From contig JAHLKD010000083.1 of assembly GCA_025526935.1 (NCBI GenBank), positions 124,001-188,000 of the forward strand: a stretch of DNA of 64,000 nucleotides, read 5' to 3'. Source of the DNA: Cladochytrium replicatum (lineage: Eukaryota; Chytridiomycota; Chytridiomycetes; Cladochytriales; Cladochytriaceae). This document shows positions 10,727 to 21,100 of this stretch, piece by piece (the first letter of the stretch is position 1; each line of letters opens with the position of its first letter). A program made the position numbers and the translations under genes. Below the pieces are notes generated by a model. That model made no database searches. It saw nothing but the letters and a program-made list of their open reading frames with translations, and was not told the DNA's origin.

Positions 10727-12707
10727 TCAATAAGTACTTGTGTGAGGAGTCCACACAACAAACTCTCCCGTCTGTGGATGAACATAAATGATGTCGAGCA
10801 TTTCAGTATCTTGCGCCGACAACTGCATCCTTTCCAATTCGCTCAGCTGGATGGGCACATATCCAACGGCTCCTGCTGCACCCTCGACGTACGATTTTAA
10901 ACTGGCCTCCCACCAACCCTGGAACTCCTCGCTAGTGGAAGCCCGCAACGTTGTCGAACCGGAGTCGTCGTCGGTGGAACTGAGGAAGTCTGATCGCAGC
11001 TGCGCTTTCACACGCTCAAGCTCTGCTCTCTTTGTACGTGCGGTCCGGATAGCATCGTACAACGACACTCCGCAAGCCAGAAATACCCCTCCTCCAGAAA
11101 GTCCAATGATCGCGCTCGACACGGCCATTATGATCTCTGGTTGAACGAGCGTTTCGCCAAAATGTGCGCCAGGTTGCATGCCGCCTACGTGCCCCCCAGG
11201 ATCCACGTATGCATTGGACGGGTGGCTGTCAAGACCTCCTTGGAGCGAATGGCCCTCCGTCCCACCTACATTTTGCACAACCTGGCCACCGTGACCGTCT
11301 ATTCCGTACGAATTCGGTGGCTGACCGAACTGTCCATGCGAACCGTGACCATCCAAGCCCGTGGACGGCGTTTGAAGTGATTGCCCCCCTCCATTGTATC
11401 CAGAATCGGGGAGGTGTTGGGGTTGCCCAGGACCCGCGTGCTGCCCTGAACCTGGTGCTTTGTATTCATGACCAACGTTGCGAGGGTTCCCGTGCTGAGT
11501 ATACTCGGAGTGCGTAGGAGCGGGTTGATAGTTTCCTTTGGGAGGACGGCCAGACCTGGGGTTTCGACGTTGGCCTGCCCCCTTTTTAAATAGAATGTAT
11601 GCAGGATAAGCTAACAGGAGTGGAACGAATAGGGCACTGATTGCAATTCCTGCTACGACACCTCCACTGAGTCCACCACCATCGGTAGAATCTGCTTTGG
11701 AGAGGATTGTGATGGTGGGAGACGAAGAGGGGGACGTAGTTTCCGTTCCACCACCGGGCCCAACAATAACAAATGCCTGAGAAGCTACAAAAATATGGAA
11801 GATGGGATGGCTGGTTCAATGGAAATTTGAGTCTCAGCATTTACCTGAGCGTTGTGGTTGTGAAGGTGAAGGAGACGCGGGAGGCGAAGGCGAGGGAGAT
11901 GGTGAAGGGGAGGGAGGAGGTGACGGTGATGGAGATGGAGAAGGTGAAGGCGAGCGAGTGCGTGGAGACAAGGGTGAGGTCGAAGACCGTGATGGTGATG
12001 GAGAAGGAGAAGGAGATGGCGATCGCGATGGTGAAGGCGAGGGTGATGGCGAAGCTGACGGTGAACGAGAAGTGGAAGGTAAAGGTGAAGATGACGGAGA
12101 TGGAGATGGCGAGCGGGAAGATGGAGAAGCGGTCGGTGAAGGTGAAGATGACGGAGATGGAGATGGCGAGCGCGAAGATGACGAAGGAGACGGAGAAGGG
12201 GACGGAGAAGGGGAAGGACTCGGGGGTGGAGACGGTGAAGGCGAAGGAGTAGGCTACGGAATATTTGCAATCAATTGATCGACAGGACACAGAATCAATG
12301 GCACTTACCCTTCCAAGACAAGTGATTGCGGTATGCAGAAAATCCAAAGAACTAGTAGTACAAGGTCCACACACCTCTCTCCCTAAACATCCATCGTCGC
12401 TGCACAAAAACCATGATATAAATAAGCACGATGGTTGCATCTATCGTAACAGAAAATCGTACCACAGATAGGTTGAGAATGTGACAACAGCTTCGATGAC
12501 AAATTCTTCATGGGTGTATGTGTCGCATGTAATCGAAGCCTGTCGTCTTTCAAGCTTGGGGCCGGCTTGGATTGGGATATTATTGCCCGAGGTCCAGGTC
12601 TTACTATGTTCATAGGTCCACAGAAAGATGTAGAGTAGAAACATAAGCAATGCCGCACCGAACACAGAAAGGCCTCCATCGTATCGCTCCTTTCTGTTCA
12701 TCGTCAA
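10727..12707 (-). CDS. Ser/Pro-rich single-pass membrane protein with novel C-terminal domain (copy A)
   Basis: Four exons, 12707-12463, 12399-12309, 12253-11845 and 11784-10727, join in phase to give 600 residues. Order: a hydrophobic signal or anchor (GAALLMFLLYIFLW), a short Cys-containing segment (DDGCLGREVCGPC), about 135 residues of almost pure Ser/Pro with Arg, a TM helix (VVAGIAISALFVPLLLAY) and a basic Gly/Gln/His-rich linker. Then come a second hydrophobic Gly-rich stretch (IIMAVSSAIIG, GGGVFLACGVSLYDAIRTAR) and a conserved domain with FQGWWEASLKSYVEG and PQTGEFVVW near the end. The layout suggests a cell-surface sensor or wall-anchored protein with a rigid extended stalk. I do not recognise the C-terminal domain. 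Copy B, divergent at 13.06 kb, has the same order and intron positions. Confidence 0.85.
11850..12253. repeat. Purine-rich imperfect minisatellite encoding the Ser/Pro stalk
   Basis: The plus strand is a run of GGAGATGGNGANGG-like hexamer and nonamer units, almost wholly purine. On the coding (minus) strand it gives alternating SP dipeptides broken by SR and SSSR. At least one block, GAAGATGACGGAGATGGAGA, recurs with its flanks at about 12085 and 12145. Such arrays are prone to length change, so stalk length may vary between strains. Confidence 0.85.
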
Positions 12708-13060
12708 AAGCTTCCTTTAGGCCACAACTCGTCCGAAATAATTCCAATAATTCACAATAATTCGGGTGTCTCTCATCACAGCCTCGGCATTGAAAAGTGA
12801 AAATTTGCAATGGCACTGCAGAAAAGGGGAAAAAAGGTACTTCAGGAGCTGATCAGCTGCGAATCATCGTCGTGCTGGTGCTGGGTGTTTCTGTGGTTTA
12901 ATGACGGTCGCATTTCGAACGTTTTAATTTGTTCGGTCCGCCATATCGTCGATTTTTCTCGCCCCAAGTGGCCTGACTGAGACTCTGAAGAATATTTGTC
13001 TGGAGACACAAACTCGTCTTTCCTTCTATTTCCCCTTTCATCACGCATTTCCGACCGAGG
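12708..13060. promoter_or_regulatory. Shared upstream region of the divergent membrane-protein pair
   Basis: About 350 bp separate the two divergently transcribed paralogues. The region should carry both promoters. I see no clear TATA box or repeat, and the start codon of copy B is not obvious within it. Confidence 0.4.
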
Positions 13061-14731
13061 AATGACGGAGGAGTTTTGGTTTTCAGCGCAGCTTTCCTTT
13101 CGCTGCTGATATATTTCGTGTCCTGGAACGGTCCACGATCTGGCCTCACAGCCGGGAAGGAGCTGACAAAGCGACAGGACCCTGGCTTGAGCTGTCAAAC
13201 CTACACCTACACGTTGTCGCAAGGCGCCTCCATCGTCACTGTTTCGAACATCCAATGGTTTGTGACTATGATCACAGATTGAGCACACCAGTATCTTGAT
13301 ACTTCATTGAAATTAGCTCTGACGGTTGCATTGGTCGGGAGAGCTGTGCTTCATGCCTTACTACAACTCGTGCCTCCACACTGACAATCACAAATTGTAG
13401 AGGGGTATGATATACCAATACAGATCACCTTGTTCCTACTAAATCCACTTCCAGAGTACTACCACAACAACTACAACAACAACCACAAGAACTTCGCCTT
13501 CTCCTTCGCCCAGTAGATCGCCATCACCATCACCTCGGTCTCCTTCTCCGGAACCATCTCCATCTCCATCACCAAGTCCCTCTCCATCCCCGTCAGCTTC
13601 CTCATCAGAACTTCCAACCACCTCAACAAGTGGCATCCCATCGCCCGTCTCTAGTCAGCAAGGTACGTGTGGAATAAATCACAAAATATGAGGGTTGAAA
13701 GCCGTCCAGCCGCTCTGGCTGCGAGCTCTACAGGTCCGTCAGGCTCACCTTCACCGGGAGTAGCCTCCAACTCCAACACCGGCAATAGTGAAGGTGGACT
13801 CAACGGAGGTGCTATAGCTGGCATTGCGGTCGCTGCTCTCGTGCTCTTACTTGCATTCCCCGGTTATGTATTGTACAGAAAAGTAGCCGGAAAGGGAAGC
13901 AAAAAAGGTCGTAGTCGTGGAAAAGGCCAGCAAAATCAGCATCCGCGCAGTGTTGGCGCAGATCCGCAAGCAGGACAGTCTGACGGGCTCCTGGGTCAGC
14001 ACTCGCCCAACAAGTTTCCTCAACCAGATCCACAACTCACCCAGCAGCTCCAGAATCAACAGTTGCAATATCCCTCTCCTGGTCAATATTCTCAGGGTCC
14101 TTACCCCGCTCAGGGATTCCAACCTGCACCTGGAGTTAGTGGTGACGGTGCTGTCTACCACCACATCATGAATCCAACCAATGCTTATCAAGTCCAGGGG
14201 TTCCAAGGAACACCAGGCGTCGTTGGGCACGATGCAGCAGCATACCATCACATTGCGAACGCGAACAACGCTTACATTGGTTCAGAATTCGGAGCACCTG
14301 CTGCTGCAGCTTCTGCAACAGCAGTCGTTCCGCCGGAGATTGTCATGGCCGTGTCGAGCGCATTGATCGGTGCTTCAGGCGGCGGATTCTTTATTGCGTG
14401 CGGTGCGTCGCTTTTGGAGGCCATACGAAATGCGCGGAGCAAGCGAATTGAAGTTGAGCAGTTAAAGTCGAAGCTCAGAGTTGAGTTTTTGAGTAGTGTG
14501 GACAATCAGAGTGGGGTTCGAGCATCTAGCGAAGCAGAATTCCAGTCGTGGTGGGATGCGAGTGTAAGGTCTTACGTCGGAGGCACGGCCAATTCGATGG
14601 GATACGTTCCCCTTCAGCTTTCTGAAAATGAGAAGCTGCAGCTGTCTTCGGACCTCGCGCTCGTTGACTTTGTTTACGTGCAACCACAGAGTGGAGAGTT
14701 TTTGGTGTGGAGTCCAATTGCTAGTGCCTAA
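13061..14731 (+). CDS. Ser/Pro-rich single-pass membrane protein with novel C-terminal domain (copy B)
   Basis: Exons end at 13257, then 13317-13404, 13455-13662 and 13734-14731; phases match across all three introns. The order equals copy A: signal-like hydrophobic segment (VFSAAFLSLLIYFVSW), Cys segment (SDGCIGRESCASC), a Thr run then a Ser/Pro stalk shorter than in copy A, TM helix (AIAGIAVAALVLLLAF), Gln/Pro/Tyr-rich linker, EIVMAVSSALIG, FFIACGASLLEAIRNAR, FQSWWDASVRSYVGG and PQSGEFLVWSP. The first exon is open upstream without an in-frame ATG close to the signal segment. The true start may lie in an earlier exon or be lost; I give the first residue aligning with copy A. Function unknown; probably at the cell surface, like its partner. 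Confidence 0.8.
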
Positions 14732-14984
14732 TATGTTAATTTTTTGTGTATGCCATCATTATCTCATTATTCTTTTTCTTTCATTCATTGATTAATTTGT
14801 GTTTGAAGCTGACGGTAACGAAAATGGCTAATAAACGCATTGAGAAACGGATCAACAACATACTGGGGATCACTATTATACATCTAAACATACATGACAA
14901 TACATCGAAGGTCGGAAGATCCAACCTCGCCTGGACGTGACTTGATACCAAACCCAAATTTTCATTAGATAAACAATTATCCGA

Positions 14985-15190
14985 GCCCTGCTGCTGATGA
15001 AAGCGAGTTCGAAAGTTGGTGGGATGCAAGTGTAAAGTCGTATGTTGGAGGAACGGCGGTGTCAATTGGTTACAAGGCACTTCAGCTGTCGGAATACGAG
15101 AGGAAGCAGTGGTCGTCGAAGGATGCAGCTCTCATTGATTTTATATTTGTGCACCCCGAAACGGGAGATTTGGTGTGGTGCCCAGTGTGA
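14985..15190 (+). pseudogene. Truncated third copy of the membrane-protein C-terminal domain
   Basis: An open stretch ending in TGA encodes ESEFESWWDASVKSYVGG, then VSIGYKALQLSEYERKQWS, then IDFIFVHPETGDLVW. This is the last 65 residues of the domain in copies A and B. Nothing upstream corresponds to the TM or stalk. It lies about 250 bp downstream of copy B in the same orientation, as expected for a tandem duplicate that was truncated. Confidence 0.85.
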
Positions 15191-15441
15191 ATTTGTTGAT
15201 TTTAAGCTTTTCACTTGCAGGTTGGCTGTTGTTGTTTTCTACTTGCGCTATGAAAGCATGATTTTGGGTTATTGGTGTTATGGCGGAGTTTGGTGCAATC
15301 AGCATTATCAGCCAGAAGTTACCCTCATTCTCAGTTAACAGAAAAGTAATCCATAAAAGAAGTTCAGCCTCATGCGCTTGTATTTGGTTTGTTTGAACAA
15401 GAAACACAGGTTAAAGGAAGGGATTCCAAAGCGGGTGAAAA

Positions 15442-16919
15442 CTACAGTTTCGCCTTGGGCATCTGCGAATCATCAGCGACCTGGACCATCATCTTGCCAA
15501 TGTTCTTTCCGTCAAAGAGAGCAAGCAGTGCCTCTGGAGCGTTCGGCAGTCCCTTGACAACGGTCTCCTTTCCCTCGATCTTACCCTCGACCACCCACTG
15601 AGAAAGCTTTGCATATGCCTCGGGATAACGTTTCTGGAAGTGAATGGCAACAGTCAGCTTGGTGACACTTTTTTTTTCGGGGAGCGGTCAATAGTGAACC
15701 TGGTAGTCAAACACAATGAATCCCTCCATGCGCCCTCGCTGGGTGATCAAGTTGATGTAGCTTGCAGGTCCTACTGGTGGGGTCGACGAGCCGGGTGCAG
15801 AGTTGTACTGCGAAATGGCACCACAAAGTACGACGCGGCCGTAGGTTGCGATGCGACGAAGACATTCCTCAAGGATCGGACCACCAGTGTTGTCAAAGTA
15901 CACTATATTAAAATTTAGGCATTTCTGTGAATGTGGATGGATCAACGCACAGTCAATGAACTTCGGAGTGTACTCCTTCAGCTTCTGACGCCAGTCCGGA
16001 CTCTTGTAGTTGATCGCCTTGTCAAAACCCAGTTCGTCCACAAGGATCTTGCACTTGTCGTCTGAGCCGGCGATTCCGATGACCGTTACGTTCTTGGCAA
16101 GGCACTTTGCAATCTGGCCAGCCATCATGCCGGTAGCACCAGCTGCCCCTGAGACAACTTTCATGAAGAATTTCAGTTCAAGAACAGTAAGGAAAGGAAG
16201 AGCCGTTTTCGCCCACCGATAACGTCGCCGTCCTTGGGGCGTCCGACGTCGAGGATGCCGAAGTAGGCGGTGAGAGCGGTCATTCCAAGCGATCCCATCG
16301 CATCTTCGATGCGCAACTTGGGGTGAGGCAGCCTGAGGACACTGATTCCCTTTCCATCCGGGCTAAGAAAATACTCCTGCGATAAAACTCAGAAAAATTG
16401 TCCAGAAACAGAAACAAGAATTTGAGCTGACCTGCCAGCAGAACATGCCCTCCACAAGATCCCCAACTTTGAATTTGGGCTAAATTATTGGGATATGAGA
16501 AGGCTGATAGAAAATCGATATCAGAAGCTCACATTTTTGGAAGCAACAACTCGACCGATTCCACCTCCCCTCATCACATCGCCGATTTCTGAAGGCGGAT
16601 AATTAAACCGTTTAAAGTTCGCAAACAACTTTGGAGGCACACATACTGATGGGAGCAATATAGGATCGGGCATCGTTCATCCAGCCTTTTGAAACATTTC
16701 CGTCAGTCCAATGCGACGTCACTAGCGAACTCTGGTGCGTGCATTACCCCTCATTGCCGGATCCAAACTCAACAACAGATTCTGCACAAGAATGCCACCG
16801 TTCGGTACATCCTTTTCGGTGTCGATAGTCGTGCGGCTGGCCTTGAAAGTTTTCTCAATCTCAATGTGCCCAGCAGGACGCTGAACGAAGAGGATTTGGT
16901 TGTTTGTGACGGTCGGCAT
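15442..16919 (-). CDS. NADP-dependent MDR oxidoreductase (alkenal/prostaglandin reductase-like)
   Basis: Seven or eight exons read through without a break from MPTVTNNQILFVQRP to a TAG after SQMPKAKL, about 350 residues. The cofactor-binding segment VVSGAAGATGMMAGQIAK is the glycine loop typical of the zinc-independent medium-chain dehydrogenase/reductase group (PTGR1, plant double-bond reductases, yeast YML131W). LLSLDPAMRG near residue 55 and the YFDNTGG and PPVGPASYINL segments are also diagnostic. These enzymes reduce the C=C bond of alpha,beta-unsaturated aldehydes and ketones with NADPH and help detoxify lipid-peroxidation products in the cytosol. No zinc-binding Cys cluster is present, in line with the family. 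Confidence 0.9.
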
Positions 16920-17152
16920 TTTGTTGGTTGGCGGAATTGGGCGTCACGCGAGTATTTTGGATTTGTGGTGCAGAAATTTTTTTAAGCGTTTGTGGGGTTG
17001 CTATTTCATTGATTCTGTTTTCAAGGAGACTCATTGGCAATACCGCAGTACCGTTGAGCGTTCATTGAATGTTAACAGCTCACAAGCTCATACAAAAACA
17101 TATGACGTCAGTTCTCTGAATCCGGGCAAAAATCCGACCGAACGAGCAACTC

Positions 17153-17985
17153 CTAGATTTTAGAGGCACCCAAAACCAGATCATCAAGTGCAGCCTGCAT
17201 CGTGGCATTGGTCTCCTTGATGAGGTTGGAGATTTGCTTGAACTGAGGATCAGCGGCGTCGACAAGAAGCTGGAACAAAAGAGACTCGGAAGTGGTAACG
17301 ATCGCTCCTGCATGTCGCAAGCGCTACAGATTTAAGGGGGGAAATCGGGTTCAATAATGGTACTGTTGCAGCTCTTGGTCCTTTTCAAAACATACATCAA
17401 GCGCAATAGGAACTTCTCCGCGGAGGACACGCCATCAGCAAGAACGACAACCGAGTAGCCCTTCTCAAGGAGCTCCAGAGTTGTTTGGGTTACGCAAACG
17501 TGAGACTGGTCGGTAATGATTTAGACACGTTGTTACATCACACAAGGGGTTGGTCACAAACCTCGATCCCGAAAATCACCACGGACTTTGCGCCGATTTC
17601 CTTGACCTTGGCCTCCACTTCAGGAGTGAGCATGGAGAACTTGGTCTTCGGAACGACCAACGCAGCTTGAGCCACGTTCAACTCGCTCACGGTAGCACCG
17701 AGCGCTAGATATGACTAGTTAATCAAAAGCAAAGTGCCGGTAATGTAACATACCTTTCGGGTTCTGCTCCGTCACGATGATGGGGATGTTAAGAATGGAC
17801 GCCGCAGCTGTCTGTTCAGAAATAAGGTAAAGAAAGCTCCTTTGGAGTGAATGAACAACGCACCATCTTCTTTGCGGTGTTAATGATGTGGTCATACTGA
17901 AAGGAAAGATGGCCGACCTGAAGCGTTCCTGGATGTCGCATAGGAAGAAAGTCGTGGTCGAGCGGTTGATCCCGAGAGTAGCCAT
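17153..17985 (-). CDS. Isochorismatase-like hydrolase (ISOC1/2 group), apparent frameshift in exon 1
   Basis: Exons give the full isochorismatase fold. The Asp lies in [10 protein letters not shown], the Lys in VVPKTKFSM and the Cys in IFGIESHVCVTQ, so the Asp-Lys-Cys triad of the superfamily is complete. The protein ends VLGASKI and TAG. Near 17898 the frame breaks: QERFRSAIF must join [11 protein letters not shown], which needs one more T in the TTTCC run. This is a single-base homopolymer contraction of the kind seen elsewhere in the window. Substrate unknown; ISOC proteins are cytosolic or mitochondrial. The gene is divergent from MON2 with only 130 bp between starts, so they probably share a promoter. 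Confidence 0.8.
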
Positions 17986-18115
17986 GTTGATGATCCTTGT
18001 TGGAAGGGCCGTGATCTCAAGCACACAGTTGGCCCCCAAAGACGAGCAACTCGAAAGAGAGTGGAAGAGAGTCGTGCGGGTTGGCGGAATTCGGGCAATT
18101 ATCTGGATATGTCGC
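17986..18115. promoter_or_regulatory. Short divergent promoter region (isochorismatase-like / MON2)
   Basis: The 130 bp between two divergent start codons must serve both genes. No further element is recognisable. Confidence 0.35.
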
Positions 18116-21100
18116 ATGTCGCTCTGCACGTTTCTGCAGAATGAGCTGCTCAACCTATCCAACGAAGCTCGCAGAAAAAATCCCGAGATCAAAGAGGTGT
18201 GTTGGAACAGAACAATCGGACCAGCATTCCGTCCCATGAATGAACCTAATTGTTCTCAATAAACTGCATGCAGGCTGCTGAACAGCTCCTTTATACCCTG
18301 AGAGCGCTGAGCGAACGATCGTCCTCGGCAACTCCTCTGCAAAGTGTTCCTGGAGTTAACGATCCTATAGCCATTGGTAGGAAATTGTGCATCATGTGCA
18401 CATGAGAAGCTCATTAAACTCATGCATGTATTTACGAAACAGAACTGGCCAAGAACGAAGATGTTTCTAGACCTTTCACCCTTGCATGCGAGACGAAGAA
18501 GGTGACAATTGCGATGGCATGCATTCAGCGACTGATCAACCATCGGGCCGTATCTCCGGTTTGTGTGGCCTAAGAATCATGCGGATAGGAGGTCTAATAG
18601 CTCACCGACCAGGTTACCATTCCCATTGTCTTGCGGACGATGTCCGACCTGACACACAGTGGGACCGAAATCCAATTGAAAATATTGCAAACGATGCTTC
18701 CGCTAATGACGTACTACGAGACGTTGCATGGAGAGGTGCTGAGCGAGGTGAGATCTTTGTTTGGCTCCAATTTGAACGGAAATTGATCGTTTTCAGATTC
18801 TATTCCTCTGCTTCAAACTGCAAGATCCCAACAATTCCATCGTAAATAATATAGCCTCTGCTACTCTGAGACAAGTGGTTATACTGGTATTCGACAAAAT
18901 GGCCCACGAGCGGGAATCGACAAACGGCGGTAAGAGATCTGTGTCAGACATATGTGTCCCCCTAAACTTCCAAAGGTTCTAGACGAAACAATCACAGATC
19001 AGGCTGGTTCGGGACGCTGTGCCAAAGATGCATTTTTGCTCTTTCAGGTACTTGCTCCACATGTACGACCCACTGTTCTCATCACCTTTTCAAAAGGATT
19101 TATGGGCAGCAATAGGAGGAGAACCACCACAGTTTTTGAAGATTGCAAGTTTTCCCAAAGGGTTTGGATTAGAATTGACTGAATCAATTTTATTGAACCA
19201 CCATGCACTGATAAAAATGGTATGTATATACCCATAGCTTTTCTCTGTCATCAATCTTGATATCTGCCCTCCCTATCAGGACAAGAACTTGATATCGGTG
19301 TTGAAAGAGAAAGCTTGTCCACTAATAATCAAAACCTTCTCAGACAGGAATGATTTCCCTATTACCATCCGCCTGATGAGGGTAATCCAGATTATGATCA
19401 AATATTTCCAGAGCGAGCTGGTAAGTCCTTGTGCTCGAAAATCTTGATCTTGCTGAGATCTCTATAGATTATGGAATGTGAGATCTTCTTATCAATGTTT
19501 GTCAAGTTGGTGGAAACCTCAATGACGGTAACTTTCTGGCATTGAGAGGAATGATCGGTCTTCAAATCATTTTGCGCGGACGTGCAACTCATCCGGTTGG
19601 TGAACACGTACGGAGCTATCACGAACCTCACTGAATTGCATCAAGTAACATTTACAAATCTTATGATATAAATAATCACTCAACCAAAACGTTGCTGGAG
19701 ATGATTCAGTGTATCGGAAAATAATCGTGTCCGAACGACCCATCTCCACGCACTCTCCGTCTATTCTTGGTTCTTCTGGAAGTCCAGAGCAGACACACAT
19801 GGGAGATGGATTTGTGTTGAGCACCTCATCATCATCTATGAAGGTTGCGTGGTGCGTGTGGAATCTTTATGGTGATACTCTCATAATGCCAACTTAGCTT
19901 GGATCAACTCGATAAGGGCGAACCTCCTCAGATTCCAGAAATGTACATCCTTCATATCGCTGTACAGTCATTGATCTTGTTTGTCGATGGTCAATTCTAG
20001 TCATCTTACCAGCATTTCAACCGGATTTGAAGAACAGCACAAGCTCTCTGTCTCAATCAGACATCGATCTGTGCAGGTCAATGGTGGACTCTGTTTGGAA
20101 CAGCATTCTTCCGTCGTTCTCGTATCTCGTTACAGCATCTGTCGATGACGATATATTTGTAAACGTGGTGAAGTCTTTCCAAAACTTCACCACTATGCTT
20201 GGCTTACATCGACTAAATACTCAACGAGACGCTTTTCTGAGTGCCTTCTGTAAAGTGTGCACTCCGGCCGGAAGCGGACATGATAGCGGGAAAGACGTAC
20301 TGTCCAGCACCGGATCCGGATACGGAGGATCATCGACCAGTACTCCAAGCAGAACAAGCAGGCGATCACTGGTGCGCTTGGGGGAGGCGGTGGGTCTGCG
20401 GTGTCATTGTTTGGAACCTCGGCTCCCGGACTGGTTCTCACTGAGCGTAAACGCAACTGTCATCCGTGCGTTGCTATCATTCGCGCAAACATGCACTCGT
20501 GTCCTTGAGGATAAAGCGTGGTATCTCATACTGGATATACCTCAGGCCGCTGAAATGCTGGTTACGACTGGCAAGATGGGAAAGAAAGAAAACAGTGCGA
20601 TTTCGTTGATCAGAGAGGAGGGAGCGCTCAGCCAACCCAAAGCTTCGAATGCCAGACTATCAACTGCCCTGGGTGGTTTAGTACCGCCAAACATTGCCCA
20701 CGGTCCATCCACAGCAACACTGCTCGAAAACCAGTTTGCGTCAACGCTCACGCTCGTTCGAAAGCTTTATGACTCTACAAAGGGGATGGACGACTCAAGC
20801 ATCTCCGAGTTTGTTCGAGGGTTGAGTCGTATTGCGCGTGACACTGTGAACGGAGTGCCACAGCTCAACTCTGTGACTGTTGCTGCAGCTGCAGCGCAAA
20901 AGATAGCATGAAGGTAGCTGACGAAAAGTCGATAGCGGTTGCACGGCTTCATGATGTCGCAATATTGAACGTGGCTCGAATTATTGGGCCGCATTCTGCG
21001 ATAAGTATATTGGGTTCTGCTGTAGATCGGTATCTTGTTTGGGACACCGTCGTGGGCTCGCTCATCGAAATGGCGCACCCGCCTACAGTCAGCGTGTCGA

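Noticed and set aside
11802-12278. Asp/Gly/Glu-rich plus-strand frames of about 160 residues
   Set aside because: Antisense of the Ser/Pro stalk array. All six frames stay open because of the repeat.
17885-17915. A 21-nt mini-intron to explain the isochorismatase frame break
   Set aside because: Introns here are 48 nt or longer. A missing T in a short run explains it more simply.
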